Shown piece after piece: positions 1 to 10,555 of a DNA stretch of 64,000 nt. The stretch is taken from the NCBI RefSeq assembly GCF_022448905.1, contig NZ_JAKVCW010000015.1:61641-125640 (forward strand), read 5' to 3'. The translations under genes and the position numbers were made by a program. Each line of letters starts with the position of its first letter. The first letter of the stretch is position 1. The notes beneath the pieces were generated by a model. It did no database searches. It saw only the letters and a list, made by a program, of their open reading frames with translations, and was not told the origin of the DNA. This stretch comes from Shimia sp. (lineage in GTDB: Bacteria; Pseudomonadota; Alphaproteobacteria; Rhodobacterales; Rhodobacteraceae).

Positions 1-1
1 G

Positions 2-598
2 CTGGGACTGACCATTTCACAGGCGCTGGTAGAGCGTATGCACGGCAAGATCGAGGTCGAGAGTGTGGTTGGCAAAGGCGCCACGTTTACGGTCTCTTTG
101 GCGTTGCCTGTCACCGAAGAGGTCGTCGAGGTGCAGGAGGTGGAGGAACTGCTGATTGCGTCTTATCCGCCGATGGAGGTCCAAGCCGGGCGGTTGGAAG
201 AGACACCACAACCGCCGCCGGGGGCGCAGCTGAAGGGTATGAAAATCCTGGTGGCGGAAGACAACCGCGTGAACCAGTTGGTGATCAGCAAGATGTTGGG
301 CCCCACTGGGGCGGAGTTGCAGTTTGTGCCGGACGGCCAGCAGGCGGTGGATGCCTATATGGCCGGCGAATGTGATCTGATCCTGATGGATCTGTCGATG
401 CCGGTCCTAGGCGGGCTGGAAGCCACGAGACAGATCCGGGCATATGAAAAAGACGCGGCACGACCAGCTTGCAAAATCATTGCGGTGACGGCCAATGCGC
501 AGCCCAGTGATGCGGAAGCCTGTATGAAGGCTGGCATGGATGATTTCCTGAGTAAGCCTTTCCGCAAAGGGGAGCTGATCTCCATCATTGAGTGGTGA
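2..598 (+). CDS. hybrid sensor histidine kinase, C-terminal part (first of three tandem paralogues)
   Basis: The gene is cut by the left window edge. The frame is open from base 2 and begins inside the HATPase_c G2 box (GLGLTISQALVERM). The residue pattern GKGATFTVSLALP closes the ATPase domain, and a receiver domain follows (ILVAEDN acidic pocket, LILMDLSMP phospho-acceptor Asp, TAN and SKPF motifs). It should autophosphorylate on an upstream HisKA histidine and pass phosphate to its own receiver. The receiver is roughly 85% identical by eye to that of the next gene, so the two arose by recent tandem duplication. It ends abruptly after ELISIIEW, a few residues earlier than its third paralogue. 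Its sensory input lies outside the window. Confidence 0.9.
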   Translation: MGLTISQALVERMHGKIEVESVVGKGATFTVSLALPVTEEVVEVQEVEELLIASYPPMEVQAGRLEETPQPPPGAQLKGMKILVAEDNRVNQLVISKMLGPTGAELQFVPDGQQAVDAYMAGECDLILMDLSMPVLGGLEATRQIRAYEKDAARPACKIIAVTANAQPSDAEACMKAGMDDFLSKPFRKGELISIIEW

Positions 599-822
599 TG
601 TGGGAGGTTTCCGTTCTACCCTTCGGGTTGAGGGAGATATGTTCAAAACAACCCATTATGGATAGTGAGGGTCTTTCTGGAGTTTACGTGAGATTTTAGC
701 TGCACAAATTGCCAAGTTCATGGCGTGCAAATTGTCGAGTTCGCCGCTATTGAAACAGTTTGGTAACACTTCTTTAGCTAAGAATCGTAGGACGCCCCCT
801 TCCACCACAGGGTGGCGATGAC

Positions 823-2451
823 GTGGCAGGACTAGGCGTGACGCAATTGGATTTCCCGGACTATCTCGCGCTTTTGGATGCGATGCCAACCCCGATTTTT
901 GTCTTGAAAGTCGGTGAAGATGGGTTGCCGCGGTATGTCATGATGAACGCAACCTGTTGCAAAATGGTTGAGCGACGCCTTGAGGATATTGTTGGGAAGA
1001 CGGCTTTCGAGATTTATGGCGGCTCCATGGGCGAGCGCGCGCTGGCACAGCAGCTTTCAGTCATGGAGGCCGCGGAGCCGACCACTTATTCAGTGTGTAT
1101 TCCCTTTCCGCACCGGGTGCTTGATCTGCGGACAACCTTGACGCCGATTTTTGATGCCGCCGGTGCCATGACGTATTTGATTGGATTCTGCATTGACGTG
1201 ACCTCGGAGAGGGAGCGTGACGAAGCGTTGGAATTGACCAAAATTGCCAAAGAAAAGGCCGAGGAGGCCAGTTCTGCAAAAGAGCGGTTTTTGGCCAACA
1301 TGAGCCATGAAATCAGAACACCGATGAATGGTATTCTCGGGATGTCTGAGATGATGCTTGAGACAGGTCTTTCGCAGCAACAGAAGCTTTATGCGGATAC
1401 CATTCACACCTCAGCAAATGCGCTTTTGGATATTGTGAATGATGTTTTGGACTTCTCCAAAATTCAGGCAGAGAAGATCTCTTTGGCGCGGGAGCCCTTT
1501 TCCCTGTTGCAGGTGATTATGGAGGTGACCACACTTTTGAGCACGCGGTCGGAGGCAAAGGGATTAGACCTGCAACTGGACTATGGTCCGATGGTGCCAC
1601 ACGGATTCATAGGAGACGCCAAGCGCATTCGGCAAATACTGCTGAACCTGATTGGCAATGCGATCAAGTTTACAGACGCGGGACATATCAACGTATCTGT
1701 GACCCATGACGCACGCGAGGGTGTGTATCCGCTAACCCTGACGGTTACAGATACTGGCGTAGGGATTCCGCAAGCAGCGCAGAAGGACATCTTTGCAGCC
1801 TTTGAGCAGGTGGAGAATCCTGCGGCGTATCGCGAAGACGGCACTGGCTTGGGGTTGGCCATTACGCAAGCTTTGGTGGAACGCATGGGCGGTGCCATTT
1901 CAGTGCAGAGCGTCGAGGGAGAGGGGGCGACTTTTACAGTTCGTTTGGGGTTGGCTGAAGCCAAAGGAGATGATCTGAGTACAGCGGACGGTTCAGGTTC
2001 TGCCAGGCAGGCAAAACAGTTTGCGGCGGATTTCCAAGTTGAGGCCGTGACGTCAGTGCCAGTTCCACTTGAGATGCCGTCTTTGGCGGGACGAAAGATC
2101 TTGATTGCAGAAGACAACCGCACCAACCAGTTGGTGGTACGCAAGATGCTGGACCCAACGGGCGCCGAGTTGCACTTTGTGCCGGATGGGCAGCAGGCGG
2201 TGGAGGCCTATAAAGCGGCTGGGTGTGACCTGATCCTTATGGACTTGTCCATGCCGGTGCTGGGCGGGTTGGAGGCCACGCGGCAAATCCGGGCGTTTGA
2301 GAAAGATGCCGCGCGTCCGGCGTGCAAGATCATCGCTTTGACCGCCAATGCGCAGCCCAGCGATGCAGAGGCCTGTATGGCTGCCGGGATGGACGATTTT
2401 TTAAGCAAGCCATTCCGAAAAGGCGAGTTGCTTTCCGCTGTCGCAAGTTAG
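823..2451 (+). CDS. cytosolic PAS hybrid sensor histidine kinase / response regulator
   Basis: 542 residues from a GTG start; an ATG five bases upstream is out of frame and closes at once. Domain order is a PAS-like sensor (about 20-130), a short helical linker rich in K/E/A, HisKA with the phospho-histidine at about His162 in [12 protein letters not shown], HATPase_c (N box [27 protein letters not shown]), and a receiver with Asp474 in LILMDLSMP. No membrane segment is visible, so the signal is probably cytoplasmic. It is the middle member of a tandem kinase trio and lacks an obvious DNA-binding output or Hpt protein nearby, so the phosphorelay partner is unknown. The family call is firm; the stimulus is unknown. 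Confidence 0.93.
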   Translation: MAGLGVTQLDFPDYLALLDAMPTPIFVLKVGEDGLPRYVMMNATCCKMVERRLEDIVGKTAFEIYGGSMGERALAQQLSVMEAAEPTTYSVCIPFPHRVLDLRTTLTPIFDAAGAMTYLIGFCIDVTSERERDEALELTKIAKEKAEEASSAKERFLANMSHEIRTPMNGILGMSEMMLETGLSQQQKLYADTIHTSANALLDIVNDVLDFSKIQAEKISLAREPFSLLQVIMEVTTLLSTRSEAKGLDLQLDYGPMVPHGFIGDAKRIRQILLNLIGNAIKFTDAGHINVSVTHDAREGVYPLTLTVTDTGVGIPQAAQKDIFAAFEQVENPAAYREDGTGLGLAITQALVERMGGAISVQSVEGEGATFTVRLGLAEAKGDDLSTADGSGSARQAKQFAADFQVEAVTSVPVPLEMPSLAGRKILIAEDNRTNQLVVRKMLDPTGAELHFVPDGQQAVEAYKAAGCDLILMDLSMPVLGGLEATRQIRAFEKDAARPACKIIALTANAQPSDAEACMAAGMDDFLSKPFRKGELLSAVAS

Positions 2452-2525
2452 GGATGTTGTTCTGTTTTTGGAGTTAAAACCGGCTTCAAGAAATTGGCCA
2501 AACGGTTACAACCAAAGTCGTAAAT

Positions 2526-2568
2526 GCGCAGGTTTTCCTGCGCTTGATCCAATTCTGATTTCAGAATT
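2526..2568. terminator. two perfect hairpins between tandem kinase genes
   Basis: GCGCAGG-TTTT-CCTGCGC (2526-2543) is followed by AATTCTGA-TT-TCAGAATT (2551-2568) and an AT-rich stretch. Both stems are perfect. They may form a weak double terminator after the second kinase, or mark processing between the second and third. Neither has a clean U-tract, so the role is inferred. Confidence 0.45.
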
Positions 2569-2683
2569 TATTAACCAAACGCTGTGAATTTATGGCGGAT
2601 TTTAAAGACGCCGCGCATACGGTTTGGTCCATCGCGATATGCCGGTTTGGGTGGAGGTGCGCGGAGGCACCAAGGGGATAGCT

Positions 2684-4330
2684 TTGAAAGACAGTGAACA
2701 GATCAATCCGTTTGCCTTATTGGACTCGATTGCGTTTGCTGTTTTTGTACTGGAAATTGGACAAGACGGTATGCCGCGTTATGTGGCAGCCAATGCGCCG
2801 GCGCTGGAGCATACGGAGTTTACTTGGCAAGAAATTGTCGGAAAGACCGCGCTTGAGGTGTTTGGCGGCGTTGTTGGGCAACGCGGGCTGGCGCATCATC
2901 TGAGCGTTGTGGCGCAGGCCGAAGAGGTGACCTATGAGGTGCCTTTTCCTCAGGGCAACCGTGTAGCCCTGATGCGCACAACCTTGAGTCCGTTGTTCGA
3001 TCGGGCGGGCAAGCTGACCCATCTTGTGGGCTCGTCCATGGATGTGTCTGCCCATAAAGAACGGGACGACGCGCTGGAACTCACCCGGATCGCCAAAGAC
3101 AAAGCTGAGCAGGCGGTGCGCGCCAAGGAGCGTTTTTTGGCCAATGTAAGCCATGAAATTCGCACGCCGATGAATGGCATCATGGGCATGTGCGAGCTGT
3201 TGCGAGACACTGTACTGGACGATCAGCAGCGGCTGTATTCCGAGACGATTTACAATTCTGCAAATGCGCTTCTGGAAATTGTGAACGACGTGTTGGATTT
3301 CTCAAAAATCCAATCCGAAAAGATTTCATTGCACGTCGAGGCGTTTTCCTTGCGAGACCTTATTTCGGAAACGGTGACCTTGTTGGGCCCGCGGGCGTTG
3401 AACAAAGGGCTCGCGCTGGTGGAGGACTACGCACAAGACGCGCCAGACGCTTTTGTGGGTGATGGCACCCGGGTGCGGCAGGTGGTGCTCCACCTGGTGG
3501 GCAATGCGATCAAGTTCACCGAAACCGGTCAGATCCGCGTGGGGGTCACCTACGAGGAAGGCGCGGTGCTGCCTTTGCGGATCGCGGTGTCAGATACCGG
3601 TGTTGGCATTGCGCCGGAAGATCAGGAGATGGTGTTTTCGGCGTTTGAACAGGTCGATCGGCCGGAAATGCAGAGAGAAGAAGGCACCGGCTTGGGGTTG
3701 GCGATCACCCGGGCGGTGGTGGAGCGCATGGGGGGGAAAGTGTCGGTGCAGAGCACCAGAGGTGAGGGCTCGACCTTTAAGGTCTGTTTGAACTTCCCGA
3801 CCGCCACCTCGGCAGACGTGCGGGCGGCGCGGGATCGGGCAGAGGCGCTGGGCGACACCGATCACCCGCCGCGGCTGGACTTTGAATTTGTGTCCTCGCC
3901 AGAACGTGCGCCAGCGGACGCAAGTGCTCTGCCCAACCTTAAGGGGCTGAGAGTGCTTGTGGCGGAAGACAATAAGACCAACCAGTTGGTGGTGAAAAAG
4001 ATGCTGGCGCCAACCGAGGCGGAGTTGACCTTTGTCGAAGACGGGCAAGAGGCTGTGGCGGCCTTTGAGGCGGGCGATTGGGATGTGGTTCTTATGGACC
4101 TGCTGATGCCGGTCATGGGAGGGCTGGAAGCCACGCGCCAAATTCGCGCGCTTGAGGCTGAGAGACATCTGAAGCCGTGTAAAATCATTGCGCTGACAGC
4201 CAACACGCAGACCAGTGATGTTGACGCCAGTCTGGAAGCGGGAATGGATGACTTTCTGAGCAAGCCATTCCGCAAGCGCGAGCTGCTGTCGATGGTTGCA
4301 AGCGCGGCGCGGTCATCAGGCGAGACCTGA
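2684..4330 (+). CDS. cytosolic PAS hybrid sensor histidine kinase / response regulator, third paralogue
   Basis: The frame is open from a TTG at 2624 and also offers an ATG at 2639. I choose the TTG at 2684 because AAGGGG lies six bases upstream and because its N-terminus then lines up with the paralogue before it ([17 protein letters not shown] against DYLALLDAMPTPIFVLK). This gives 548 residues. The architecture is the same: PAS, HisKA with the phospho-histidine at about His157 ([12 protein letters not shown]), HATPase_c ([16 protein letters not shown]) and a receiver with Asp472 (VVLMDLLMP). The receiver has diverged more than that of the first two copies and carries a longer tail. The C-terminus faces a convergent TerB-like gene only 16 bases away. 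Confidence 0.9.
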   Translation: MKDSEQINPFALLDSIAFAVFVLEIGQDGMPRYVAANAPALEHTEFTWQEIVGKTALEVFGGVVGQRGLAHHLSVVAQAEEVTYEVPFPQGNRVALMRTTLSPLFDRAGKLTHLVGSSMDVSAHKERDDALELTRIAKDKAEQAVRAKERFLANVSHEIRTPMNGIMGMCELLRDTVLDDQQRLYSETIYNSANALLEIVNDVLDFSKIQSEKISLHVEAFSLRDLISETVTLLGPRALNKGLALVEDYAQDAPDAFVGDGTRVRQVVLHLVGNAIKFTETGQIRVGVTYEEGAVLPLRIAVSDTGVGIAPEDQEMVFSAFEQVDRPEMQREEGTGLGLAITRAVVERMGGKVSVQSTRGEGSTFKVCLNFPTATSADVRAARDRAEALGDTDHPPRLDFEFVSSPERAPADASALPNLKGLRVLVAEDNKTNQLVVKKMLAPTEAELTFVEDGQEAVAAFEAGDWDVVLMDLLMPVMGGLEATRQIRALEAERHLKPCKIIALTANTQTSDVDASLEAGMDDFLSKPFRKRELLSMVASAARSSGET

Positions 4331-4346
4331 TAACCGCAGGTTTATG

Positions 4347-4769
4347 TCAGACCATGTGACGGGCGCGGGCGCCGCGCTCGATGCCGGCGGCGTGCAGGCG
4401 GTCGATTTCCAGCTCGTAGCGGATTTCTTCGAGGATGCGCAGTTCGGTTTCCGCCAGCGTGCCATCGGCGGCGGCGACATCGCAGGCCAGCGCATAGGCG
4501 GTTTCAAACAGGTGCGCAGGCAGGTCGTGACGCACCAGACCAAACAGCGCGGCGAGACCGTCCTCTTGCTCAAACAGTTCAAACACCAGTTGGCTGACGT
4601 GCTGCATGCGGTCGATGTCATATTCGGCAAAGACCGGCAGGTTGTTCACGGCGACCTGGATTTTGACCAGCTCTGCGGTGCGGATGTTTTCGTCAGAGGC
4701 CGACACGGCAATCATCACGGCGACAAGGCAGTCTTGTGGCGTGAGGGTGGTTGGGGTCTTATCCGGCAC
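4347..4769 (-). CDS. TerB-family (tellurite resistance TerB-like) protein
   Basis: 140 residues from a GTG start at 4769 that has AAGGA seven bases upstream. The open frame continues further upstream, but that part overlaps the lysK promoter and looks untranslated. The protein is a compact acidic helical domain with the TerB-like pattern (a central acidic DVAAADGTLAETELRILEEI loop). TerB-like domains are helical bundles, often metal-binding and membrane-associated, with poorly defined roles. It is divergent from lysK and convergent with the kinase gene. A second TerB-like protein, with a membrane anchor, lies at 40255-40770. The family call is fairly confident; the function is unknown. Confidence 0.75.
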   Translation of the reverse strand: MPDKTPTTLTPQDCLVAVMIAVSASDENIRTAELVKIQVAVNNLPVFAEYDIDRMQHVSQLVFELFEQEDGLAALFGLVRHDLPAHLFETAYALACDVAAADGTLAETELRILEEIRYELEIDRLHAAGIERGARARHMV

Positions 4770-4912
4770 TGGGAATTCCTTTGAAATAGCCTTGTTGCGG
4801 TGCAGAATATTGACTGACCCCGCAAGGAGCAATAGGAAGCGGCGGATTGTCAGGTGCAATGAGGCGCTTGGCAGGAATTTGCTGAAACCAATCCCGACAT
4901 CGGAGATGGACA

Positions 4913-6565
4913 ATGTCTGACCTGCGCGACGCAGCCCTCGTATCCAAAGCCTGGCCCTTTGAAGAAGCGCGCAAGCTTCTCAAACGCTACGCAAAGGGTG
5001 CGCCGGAGAAGGGATACGTGCTGTTTGAGACAGGCTACGGTCCCTCCGGCCTGCCACATATCGGCACCTTTGGCGAAGTGGCGCGGACCACGATGATCAA
5101 GACCGCCTTTGAGGCGATCAGCGACATTCCCACCAAGTTGATCTGTTTCTCGGACGATCTGGACGGGATGCGCAAAGTGCCATCCAATGTGCCGAACCCA
5201 GAAATTCTGGAGCAGCATTTGCAGCGGCCGCTGACCTCGGTGCCGGATCCATTTGGCACACATGACAGCTTTGGGGAGCACAACAACGCCATGCTGCGGC
5301 GGTTCTTGGACACCTTTGGCTTTGAGTATGAGTTCTACTCCGCCAAAGAGTTTTATGAATCCGGTCAGTTTGACGAGATTCTGAAGCGTGCCGTGGAGCG
5401 CTATGACGAGGTTATGGCGATCATGCTGAAGTCCCTGCGTGAGGAGCGCGCGGCGACCTATTCGATCTTCTTGCCGCTGCACCCGGAAAGCGGTCGCGTC
5501 ATGTATGTGCCGATGAAAAAGGTCTGTGCAGAGACCTATACGGTGACCTTTGACGATGAGACCGGCAAAGAGTGGACCGTGCCGGTGACCGGTGGCAACG
5601 TTAAGCTGCAGTGGAAGCCAGACTTTGGCGCGCGCTGGGCGGCGCTGGGGGTGGACTTTGAGATGTATGGCAAAGAGCACGCCACCAACGAGAAAATCTA
5701 TGATGCGATCTGTCGTGTGTTGGGGGGGCGGGCGCCGAACCACTTCTCGTATGAGCTATTCCTTGATGAAAACGGCCAGAAGATTTCCAAGTCGTCTGGC
5801 AACGGTGTGTCGATTGACGAGTGGCTGACCTATGCCTCCACAGAAAGCCTCGCGTACTTCATGTACCAGAAGCCAAAGACCGCCAAACGCATGCATTTTG
5901 ATGTGATTCCGAAGGCGGTAGACGAATATCACCAACAGCTGCGGGCGTATCATACGCAGGACATCAAGGCACAGCTGAACAACCCGGTGTGGCATATTCA
6001 CGGTGGCGACGTGCCACAGTCTGATATGATGGTGCCGTATTCCATGCTGCTCAACATTGCGTCTGTGTCCAATGCCGAGGACAAAGACACGCTTTGGGGC
6101 TTCATCAACAAATATGCGCCTGAGGCGACCGCAGAGACCCATCCGGGAATGGATGCCGCCGCGGGCCATGCCGTGCGTTACTTCAACGACTTTGTGAAGC
6201 CAGCGAAAGTGTATCGTGCGCCAACCGAGCAAGAGCGCCGTGCGTTGGAAGATCTGGCTGGGGCGCTAAGCTCTGCAGAAACGGCTTTGGCGGTGATTGC
6301 GGCCAAGAATGCGCTGGTTGGCAATGACGATCCGCTGCCGGAGCCGGATTTTGGGGACGAAGAGTTCCTGCAGTCTATCGTGTTTGCCATCGGTAAAACG
6401 CATGGCTTTGAACCGCTGCGCGATTGGTTCAAGGCGATCTATGAGGTGCTGCTGGGCGCCAGCCAGGGCCCGCGTTTTGGTGGCTTCATTGCGCTGTACG
6501 GCGTGGAAGAAACCGTTGCGTTGATCCATAAGGCACTGGCCGGTGAGTTGACCGCGGCTGAGTAA
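4913..6565 (+). CDS. lysK: lysyl-tRNA synthetase, class I
   Basis: 550 residues; GGAGATGG lies just before the ATG. The HIGH-like motif is [12 protein letters not shown] near residue 45 and the KMSKS-like motif is KISKSSG near residue 290, placing it in the class I (archaeal-type) LysRS family, not the class II LysS. It charges tRNA-Lys in the cytoplasm. Alphaproteobacteria commonly use this form. The length and both signature motifs are intact, and a clear terminator follows, so it appears to be a single-gene unit. Confidence 0.97.
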   Translation: MSDLRDAALVSKAWPFEEARKLLKRYAKGAPEKGYVLFETGYGPSGLPHIGTFGEVARTTMIKTAFEAISDIPTKLICFSDDLDGMRKVPSNVPNPEILEQHLQRPLTSVPDPFGTHDSFGEHNNAMLRRFLDTFGFEYEFYSAKEFYESGQFDEILKRAVERYDEVMAIMLKSLREERAATYSIFLPLHPESGRVMYVPMKKVCAETYTVTFDDETGKEWTVPVTGGNVKLQWKPDFGARWAALGVDFEMYGKEHATNEKIYDAICRVLGGRAPNHFSYELFLDENGQKISKSSGNGVSIDEWLTYASTESLAYFMYQKPKTAKRMHFDVIPKAVDEYHQQLRAYHTQDIKAQLNNPVWHIHGGDVPQSDMMVPYSMLLNIASVSNAEDKDTLWGFINKYAPEATAETHPGMDAAAGHAVRYFNDFVKPAKVYRAPTEQERRALEDLAGALSSAETALAVIAAKNALVGNDDPLPEPDFGDEEFLQSIVFAIGKTHGFEPLRDWFKAIYEVLLGASQGPRFGGFIALYGVEETVALIHKALAGELTAAE

Positions 6566-6590
6566 AACCCGCATTATGGGCAACGTTTTG

Positions 6591-6623
6591 AAAGGCTCCG
6601 CTTTGGCGGGGCCTTTTGGTTTT
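6591..6623 (+). terminator. rho-independent terminator of lysK
   Basis: AAAGGCTCCGC-TTTG-GCGGGGCCTTT forms an 11-bp stem with one G-U pair and is followed by TTGGTTTT, 26 bases after the lysK stop. Confidence 0.85.
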
Positions 6624-6696
6624 GAGGCAGGCGCTAAAGGCGTGAAATGATCTGCGGGCCGATGGTGGGCGTAGTCTCTTGCAAGGGAGGTGCGCC

Positions 6697-7116
6697 ATGA
6701 AACATGTTTTGCTCGCAATTGTGGTTGTGATGGAGTTTGCCCGAACGCAAGGCGCCAAAGCGCAGGAAGGCGGTGCCGCCACGGAAATCCAGACGGTGAT
6801 CAACAGTCAGATGGCGGCATTTGCCAAAGACGATTTTGCCGATGCCTTCACTTTTGCTGCAGATAATATTCAGCGGATGTTTGGCACGCCGGAGAACTTT
6901 GGCGTGATGGTCAAACGCGGCTATCCGATGGTGCATCGCGCCGAGGATGTGCGGTTTGGCGAGCTGCGCGCCGAGGGCAATGCGTTGTGGCAGCGAGTGC
7001 TGGTGAAAGACGGTGCAGGCGTGGTGCATGCGCTGGAGTATCTGATGATTAGCGATGGTGACAGCTGGCGCATTGCGGCGGTGCAACTGCTGCAGCCAAA
7101 AGACGTGGGCGCCTAG
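6697..7116 (+). CDS. exported DUF4864-like protein
   Basis: 139 residues starting at the ATG at 6697, six bases after GGGAGG; an upstream in-frame ATG at 6679 has no ribosome site. A hydrophobic N-terminus (HVLLAIVVVMEF) followed by AKAQ looks like a Sec signal peptide. The remainder matches the DUF4864 pattern: a short helix with INSQMAAFAKDDFADAF, then a beta-rich SnoaL/NTF2-like half ending in SWRIAAVQLL. No enzymatic role is known. Its stop codon overlaps that of the convergent transporter gene in the four bases CTAG. Confidence 0.8.
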   Translation: MKHVLLAIVVVMEFARTQGAKAQEGGAATEIQTVINSQMAAFAKDDFADAFTFAADNIQRMFGTPENFGVMVKRGYPMVHRAEDVRFGELRAEGNALWQRVLVKDGAGVVHALEYLMISDGDSWRIAAVQLLQPKDVGA

Positions 7117-7997
7117 CGGGTACGGGCCTCGCGCCAGACCAGAATGGCGGCGGCACAGAGGATGATGCCAGCTCCGAGCCAGCTGATCGCGTCTGGCAAC
7201 ACCGAAAACACCGCGGCGTCATAAAGCGCGGCAAATGCCAGCGACGTATAGAAAAACGGGCTGACGAAACTCGCGTCGGCCATGCGCATGGCGTTGATGA
7301 AACAGGTTTGTGCAGAGGCCATCAGCAGACCGATGCCCGCCAGTGCCGCCGATTGTTGCAAGGTAGGCATTTGCCAGACAAAAGCGGCCGCGACCGTGGC
7401 GATGGTCAGGCCAATGGCGTTGTTGATGAGCAGGATTTGGAAAGGGCGTTCGCGGCCTGTGAGCTTCTTGATGAAGATCAGCTCGCCGCCCATGGCGCAG
7501 GCCGCGCCCAAAGCCAGCAAAGCGCCGAACTCCAGAGCGCCGGCTCCCGGACGGGTGAGCACCATGGCACCGGTGAAGGCCAATGCGGCAGAGCCCCAAC
7601 GCCACGGGCCGATCTTGTCACCGAGAAACGGGATCGCCAGCAGCATTCCGACCACCGGGTTCAGAAAGCTGATCGCGGTGGCGTCTGACAGCGGGATAAA
7701 GGCGGCGGCGGCAAACATCAGCGTCACGCCGCCCCAGCCCAAAGTTGAGCGGCCAATGTGCAGCCCCCAATGGGGGCGGGTGATTTGAGGGCGGACAATC
7801 ATTGCAGCAGTGGCGAACCCCAAAAACGCAAAGAGGAAGCGCCCGTGGCTGATTTGCAGCGGATGCAGCTCCGGTCCCAAGGCACCAGTGCCCAATGCCT
7901 TGGCCAGCAAAGTGGTGCCCGCCGCAAAGGCGGAGGCCGCGAGGGTCAGCGCGGCTGCAAGGGCCGGATTGGTGCGGGGCAGGGACTGTTCGCTCAT
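7113..7997 (-). CDS. DMT-family transporter (EamA domains)
   Basis: 294 residues with about ten hydrophobic segments arranged as two EamA repeats; the second repeat begins near GALLALGAACAMGGELIFIKK. Members export amino acids, nucleotides or other metabolites across the inner membrane, but the substrate cannot be read from sequence. The start at 7997 is followed by a short polar N-terminus typical of the family. It is transcribed alone, convergent with the DUF4864-like gene and divergent from argD. Confidence 0.88.
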   Translation of the reverse strand: MSEQSLPRTNPALAAALTLAASAFAAGTTLLAKALGTGALGPELHPLQISHGRFLFAFLGFATAAMIVRPQITRPHWGLHIGRSTLGWGGVTLMFAAAAFIPLSDATAISFLNPVVGMLLAIPFLGDKIGPWRWGSAALAFTGAMVLTRPGAGALEFGALLALGAACAMGGELIFIKKLTGRERPFQILLINNAIGLTIATVAAAFVWQMPTLQQSAALAGIGLLMASAQTCFINAMRMADASFVSPFFYTSLAFAALYDAAVFSVLPDAISWLGAGIILCAAAILVWREARTR

Positions 7998-8322
7998 GAG
8001 GTGGTTATGCGCCTGCGGTTTCGGACTGACAAGTGGCGGTTTTGAGCGCTTTGTGTGGTGCGGGAGACTCTGCCGATTTGCGCAGATGTCACAAAATTTA
8101 CGCGAAACGAAAGATAGGGGTTCCTATTTGTCGCTGATGCCTCTAGGCAGGGCGCATGATCAAACGCACAGATATCCTCTTTGTACGACGCCGACGCGCT
8201 ATTGCGTGACCGGCCCTTGATCCCTTGCGCTGCAAAGTGGCGCACAACCTCTCAAAAACATTGACGCAAATGCCCCAAGTGATGCAGTCACAAAGGCTCA
8301 TGATCTGAAAAGGAAGATCGAC
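7998..8322. other. intergenic region between the DMT transporter and argD
   Basis: 325 bases between divergent genes, so it must hold both promoters. I see a short inverted repeat ATAGG-GGTT-CCTAT at 8114-8127 and a TTGACG at about 8261 without a convincing -10. An open frame running through the region has no ribosome site and is not supported as a gene. Confidence 0.4.
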
Positions 8323-9504
8323 ATGATCCCGTCCGTTTTGCCGACGTACAACCGCGCCGCCCTCACGTTTGAGAAGGGCGAAGGAAGCTGGATGATCGAG
8401 GCGGATGGCCGACGTTTTCTGGACTTAGGTGCGGGCATTGCTGTGAATGTGCTGGGCCACGCCAATCCGGTGTTGGTGGAGGCGCTGACCGAACAGGCCG
8501 GTAAGCTGTGGCATGTGTCCAACCTCTACAACATTTCGCAGCAAGAGGCGCTGGCGGACAAGCTGGTCGCCAACACCTTTGCGGATACGGTGTTCTTCAC
8601 AAACTCCGGCACTGAGTGCTGTGAGTTGGCGGTGAAGATGGCGCGCAAGTATTGGCACGACAAGGGCCAGCCGGAGCGGGTGGAGATCATCGCCTTTGAA
8701 GGCGCGTTCCATGGTCGGAGTTCCGCCGGGATTGCCGCGGCGGGGGCGGAGAAGCTTGTGGCGGGCTTCGGACCACTGTTGCCGGGGTTCCATCAGGTGG
8801 CTTGGAGTGATCTGGAGGCGGCCAAGGCGCTGATTTCTGATCAGACCGCGGCCATCATTGTGGAACCTGTGCAGGGTGAAGGCGGTATTCGTCCAATGGC
8901 GGATGAGGACCTCAAGGCATTGCGGGCGATCTGTGATGAGGCGGGGATCCTGCTGATCATGGACGAGGTGCAATGTGGCGTGGGCCGGACCGGCAAATTG
9001 TTTGCCCATGAATGGGCCGGTGTGACGCCAGACATCATGATGGTTGCCAAAGGCATCGGCGGGGGCTTCCCGCTGGGCGCGGTGCTGGCCACGGAAGAGG
9101 CCGCGAGCGGCATGGTGGCGGGCACCCATGGCTCGACCTATGGCGGTAACCCGCTGGCCTGCGCCGTGGGTGGCGCGGTCATGGATGTGGTCGCGGATGA
9201 GGCGTTTTTGGCGGAGGTGAACCGCAAGGCGGGTCTGTTGCGGCAGAAACTGGAAGGGGTGGTTGCGAGCCATCCGGACGTCTTTGAAGCGGTGCGTGGC
9301 GCCGGGCTGATGTTGGGGCTCAAATGCTCCAAGGCGGCCTGTGGTGACGTTGTGGCGGCAGGTTATGACCATGAGGTTGTGACCGTGCCTGCGGCGGACA
9401 ATGTGGTGCGTTTGTTGCCACCATTGAACATCACAGATGAAGAGATTGCCGAGGCCGTTGTGCGGCTGGAGAAGGCAGCAGCGCAAGTGGGCGCGGAAGG
9501 TTAA
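8323..9504 (+). CDS. argD: acetylornithine aminotransferase
   Basis: 393 residues, a class III PLP-dependent aminotransferase. It shows [15 protein letters not shown] for the phosphate site, [23 protein letters not shown] for the cofactor Asp, and [15 protein letters not shown] with the Schiff-base lysine. It makes N-acetylornithine from N-acetylglutamate semialdehyde in arginine synthesis and may also act on succinyl-diaminopimelate. argF lies 11 bases downstream, as is usual in alphaproteobacteria, which supports argD over other class III aminotransferases. Confidence 0.93.
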   Translation: MIPSVLPTYNRAALTFEKGEGSWMIEADGRRFLDLGAGIAVNVLGHANPVLVEALTEQAGKLWHVSNLYNISQQEALADKLVANTFADTVFFTNSGTECCELAVKMARKYWHDKGQPERVEIIAFEGAFHGRSSAGIAAAGAEKLVAGFGPLLPGFHQVAWSDLEAAKALISDQTAAIIVEPVQGEGGIRPMADEDLKALRAICDEAGILLIMDEVQCGVGRTGKLFAHEWAGVTPDIMMVAKGIGGGFPLGAVLATEEAASGMVAGTHGSTYGGNPLACAVGGAVMDVVADEAFLAEVNRKAGLLRQKLEGVVASHPDVFEAVRGAGLMLGLKCSKAACGDVVAAGYDHEVVTVPAADNVVRLLPPLNITDEEIAEAVVRLEKAAAQVGAEG

Positions 9505-9515
9505 GGACTATAGAG

Positions 9516-10442
9516 ATGAAGCATTTTCTGGATATCAATAAGACCAGCGTGGACGATCTGCGTAGCATGATCGACAGCGCGAAGGCGATCAAAAACGCCC
9601 GCAATGGTCGCCCGAAAGGCGCGCAGGATGATGACCTGCCGCTGAAAGATCACATGGTTGCGCTGATCTTTGAAAAGCCGTCGACGCGGACGCGGGTGAG
9701 TTTTGATGTCGGCGTGCGCCAGATGGGCGGGCAGACCATGGTTCTGTCTGGCTCTGAGATGCAGCTGGGACATGGCGAGACGGTGGCGGATACTGCCAAG
9801 GTGCTGAGCCGTTATGTCGACCTGATCATGATCCGGACCTTTGAAGAGGCCACGCTGCTCGAGATGGCGGAGAACGCCACCGTGCCGGTGATCAACGGGC
9901 TGACCAACCGCACACACCCGTGCCAGATCATGGCGGATATCCTGACCTTTGAAGAGAAGGTCGGGCCGATTGCGGGCAAGAAGGTTGTGTGGTCTGGTGA
10001 CGGCAACAACGTGTTTGCCAGCTTTGCTCATGCGGCGGGGCAGTTTGGTTTTGATTTGACCTTCACTGGCCCGCAAACTCTGGACCCGGAGCAGGTGTTT
10101 ATCGATGAAGCCCGTGCCAAAGGCGTGAAGGTGGAGATCGAACGTGATCCTGTGAAGGCGGTACAAGGCGCTGACCTTGTGGTGACGGACACCTGGGTGA
10201 GCATGCATGATGCGCCGTCCGCACGGGAGCGTCGCCACAACCAGCTGCGTCCATTCCAGGTGAACGAAGAGCTGATGAGCCATGCCAATGACGATGCGCT
10301 GTTCATGCATTGTCTGCCGGCGCACCGGAATGAAGAAGCCACCAATGCCGTCATGGATGGGCCGAACTCGGTGATCTTTGACGAAGCGGAAAACCGGCTG
10401 CATGCGCAGAAGGCGATCATGAAGTGGTGCCTTCAGAACTAA
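9516..10442 (+). CDS. argF: ornithine carbamoyltransferase
   Basis: 308 residues, the usual length. The carbamoyl-phosphate motif is [11 protein letters not shown], followed by [10 protein letters not shown], the ornithine-binding region with DTWVSM, and MHCLPAHR with the active-site cysteine. It converts ornithine plus carbamoyl phosphate to citrulline. It sits 11 bases after argD and is followed by a strong terminator, so the two genes form a two-gene arginine operon. Confidence 0.97.
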   Translation: MKHFLDINKTSVDDLRSMIDSAKAIKNARNGRPKGAQDDDLPLKDHMVALIFEKPSTRTRVSFDVGVRQMGGQTMVLSGSEMQLGHGETVADTAKVLSRYVDLIMIRTFEEATLLEMAENATVPVINGLTNRTHPCQIMADILTFEEKVGPIAGKKVVWSGDGNNVFASFAHAAGQFGFDLTFTGPQTLDPEQVFIDEARAKGVKVEIERDPVKAVQGADLVVTDTWVSMHDAPSARERRHNQLRPFQVNEELMSHANDDALFMHCLPAHRNEEATNAVMDGPNSVIFDEAENRLHAQKAIMKWCLQN

Positions 10443-10464
10443 GGTTCGCGGCAATAAGTAACGT

Positions 10465-10495
10465 AAGGGCGTCAGCATAGTTGGCGCCCTTTTTG
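10465..10495 (+). terminator. terminator of argD-argF
   Basis: AAGGGCGTC, a nine-base loop, then GGCGCCCTT and a T-run; the nine-pair stem has one G-U pair. Confidence 0.85.
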
Positions 10496-10555
10496 TTGTT
10501 TGGGGGCGCATCCTGCGCCTAAGCTTATCCCGCGAAAGGACAGAGGGAGCGCGTG

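Noticed and set aside
3190..3462. Alternative plus-strand frame inside the third kinase
   Set aside because: It overlaps the HisKA and HATPase domains in another frame and has no recognisable domain.
7810..8220. A 136-codon plus-strand frame
   Set aside because: Its first half is antisense to the DMT transporter and the rest has no coding signal or ribosome site.
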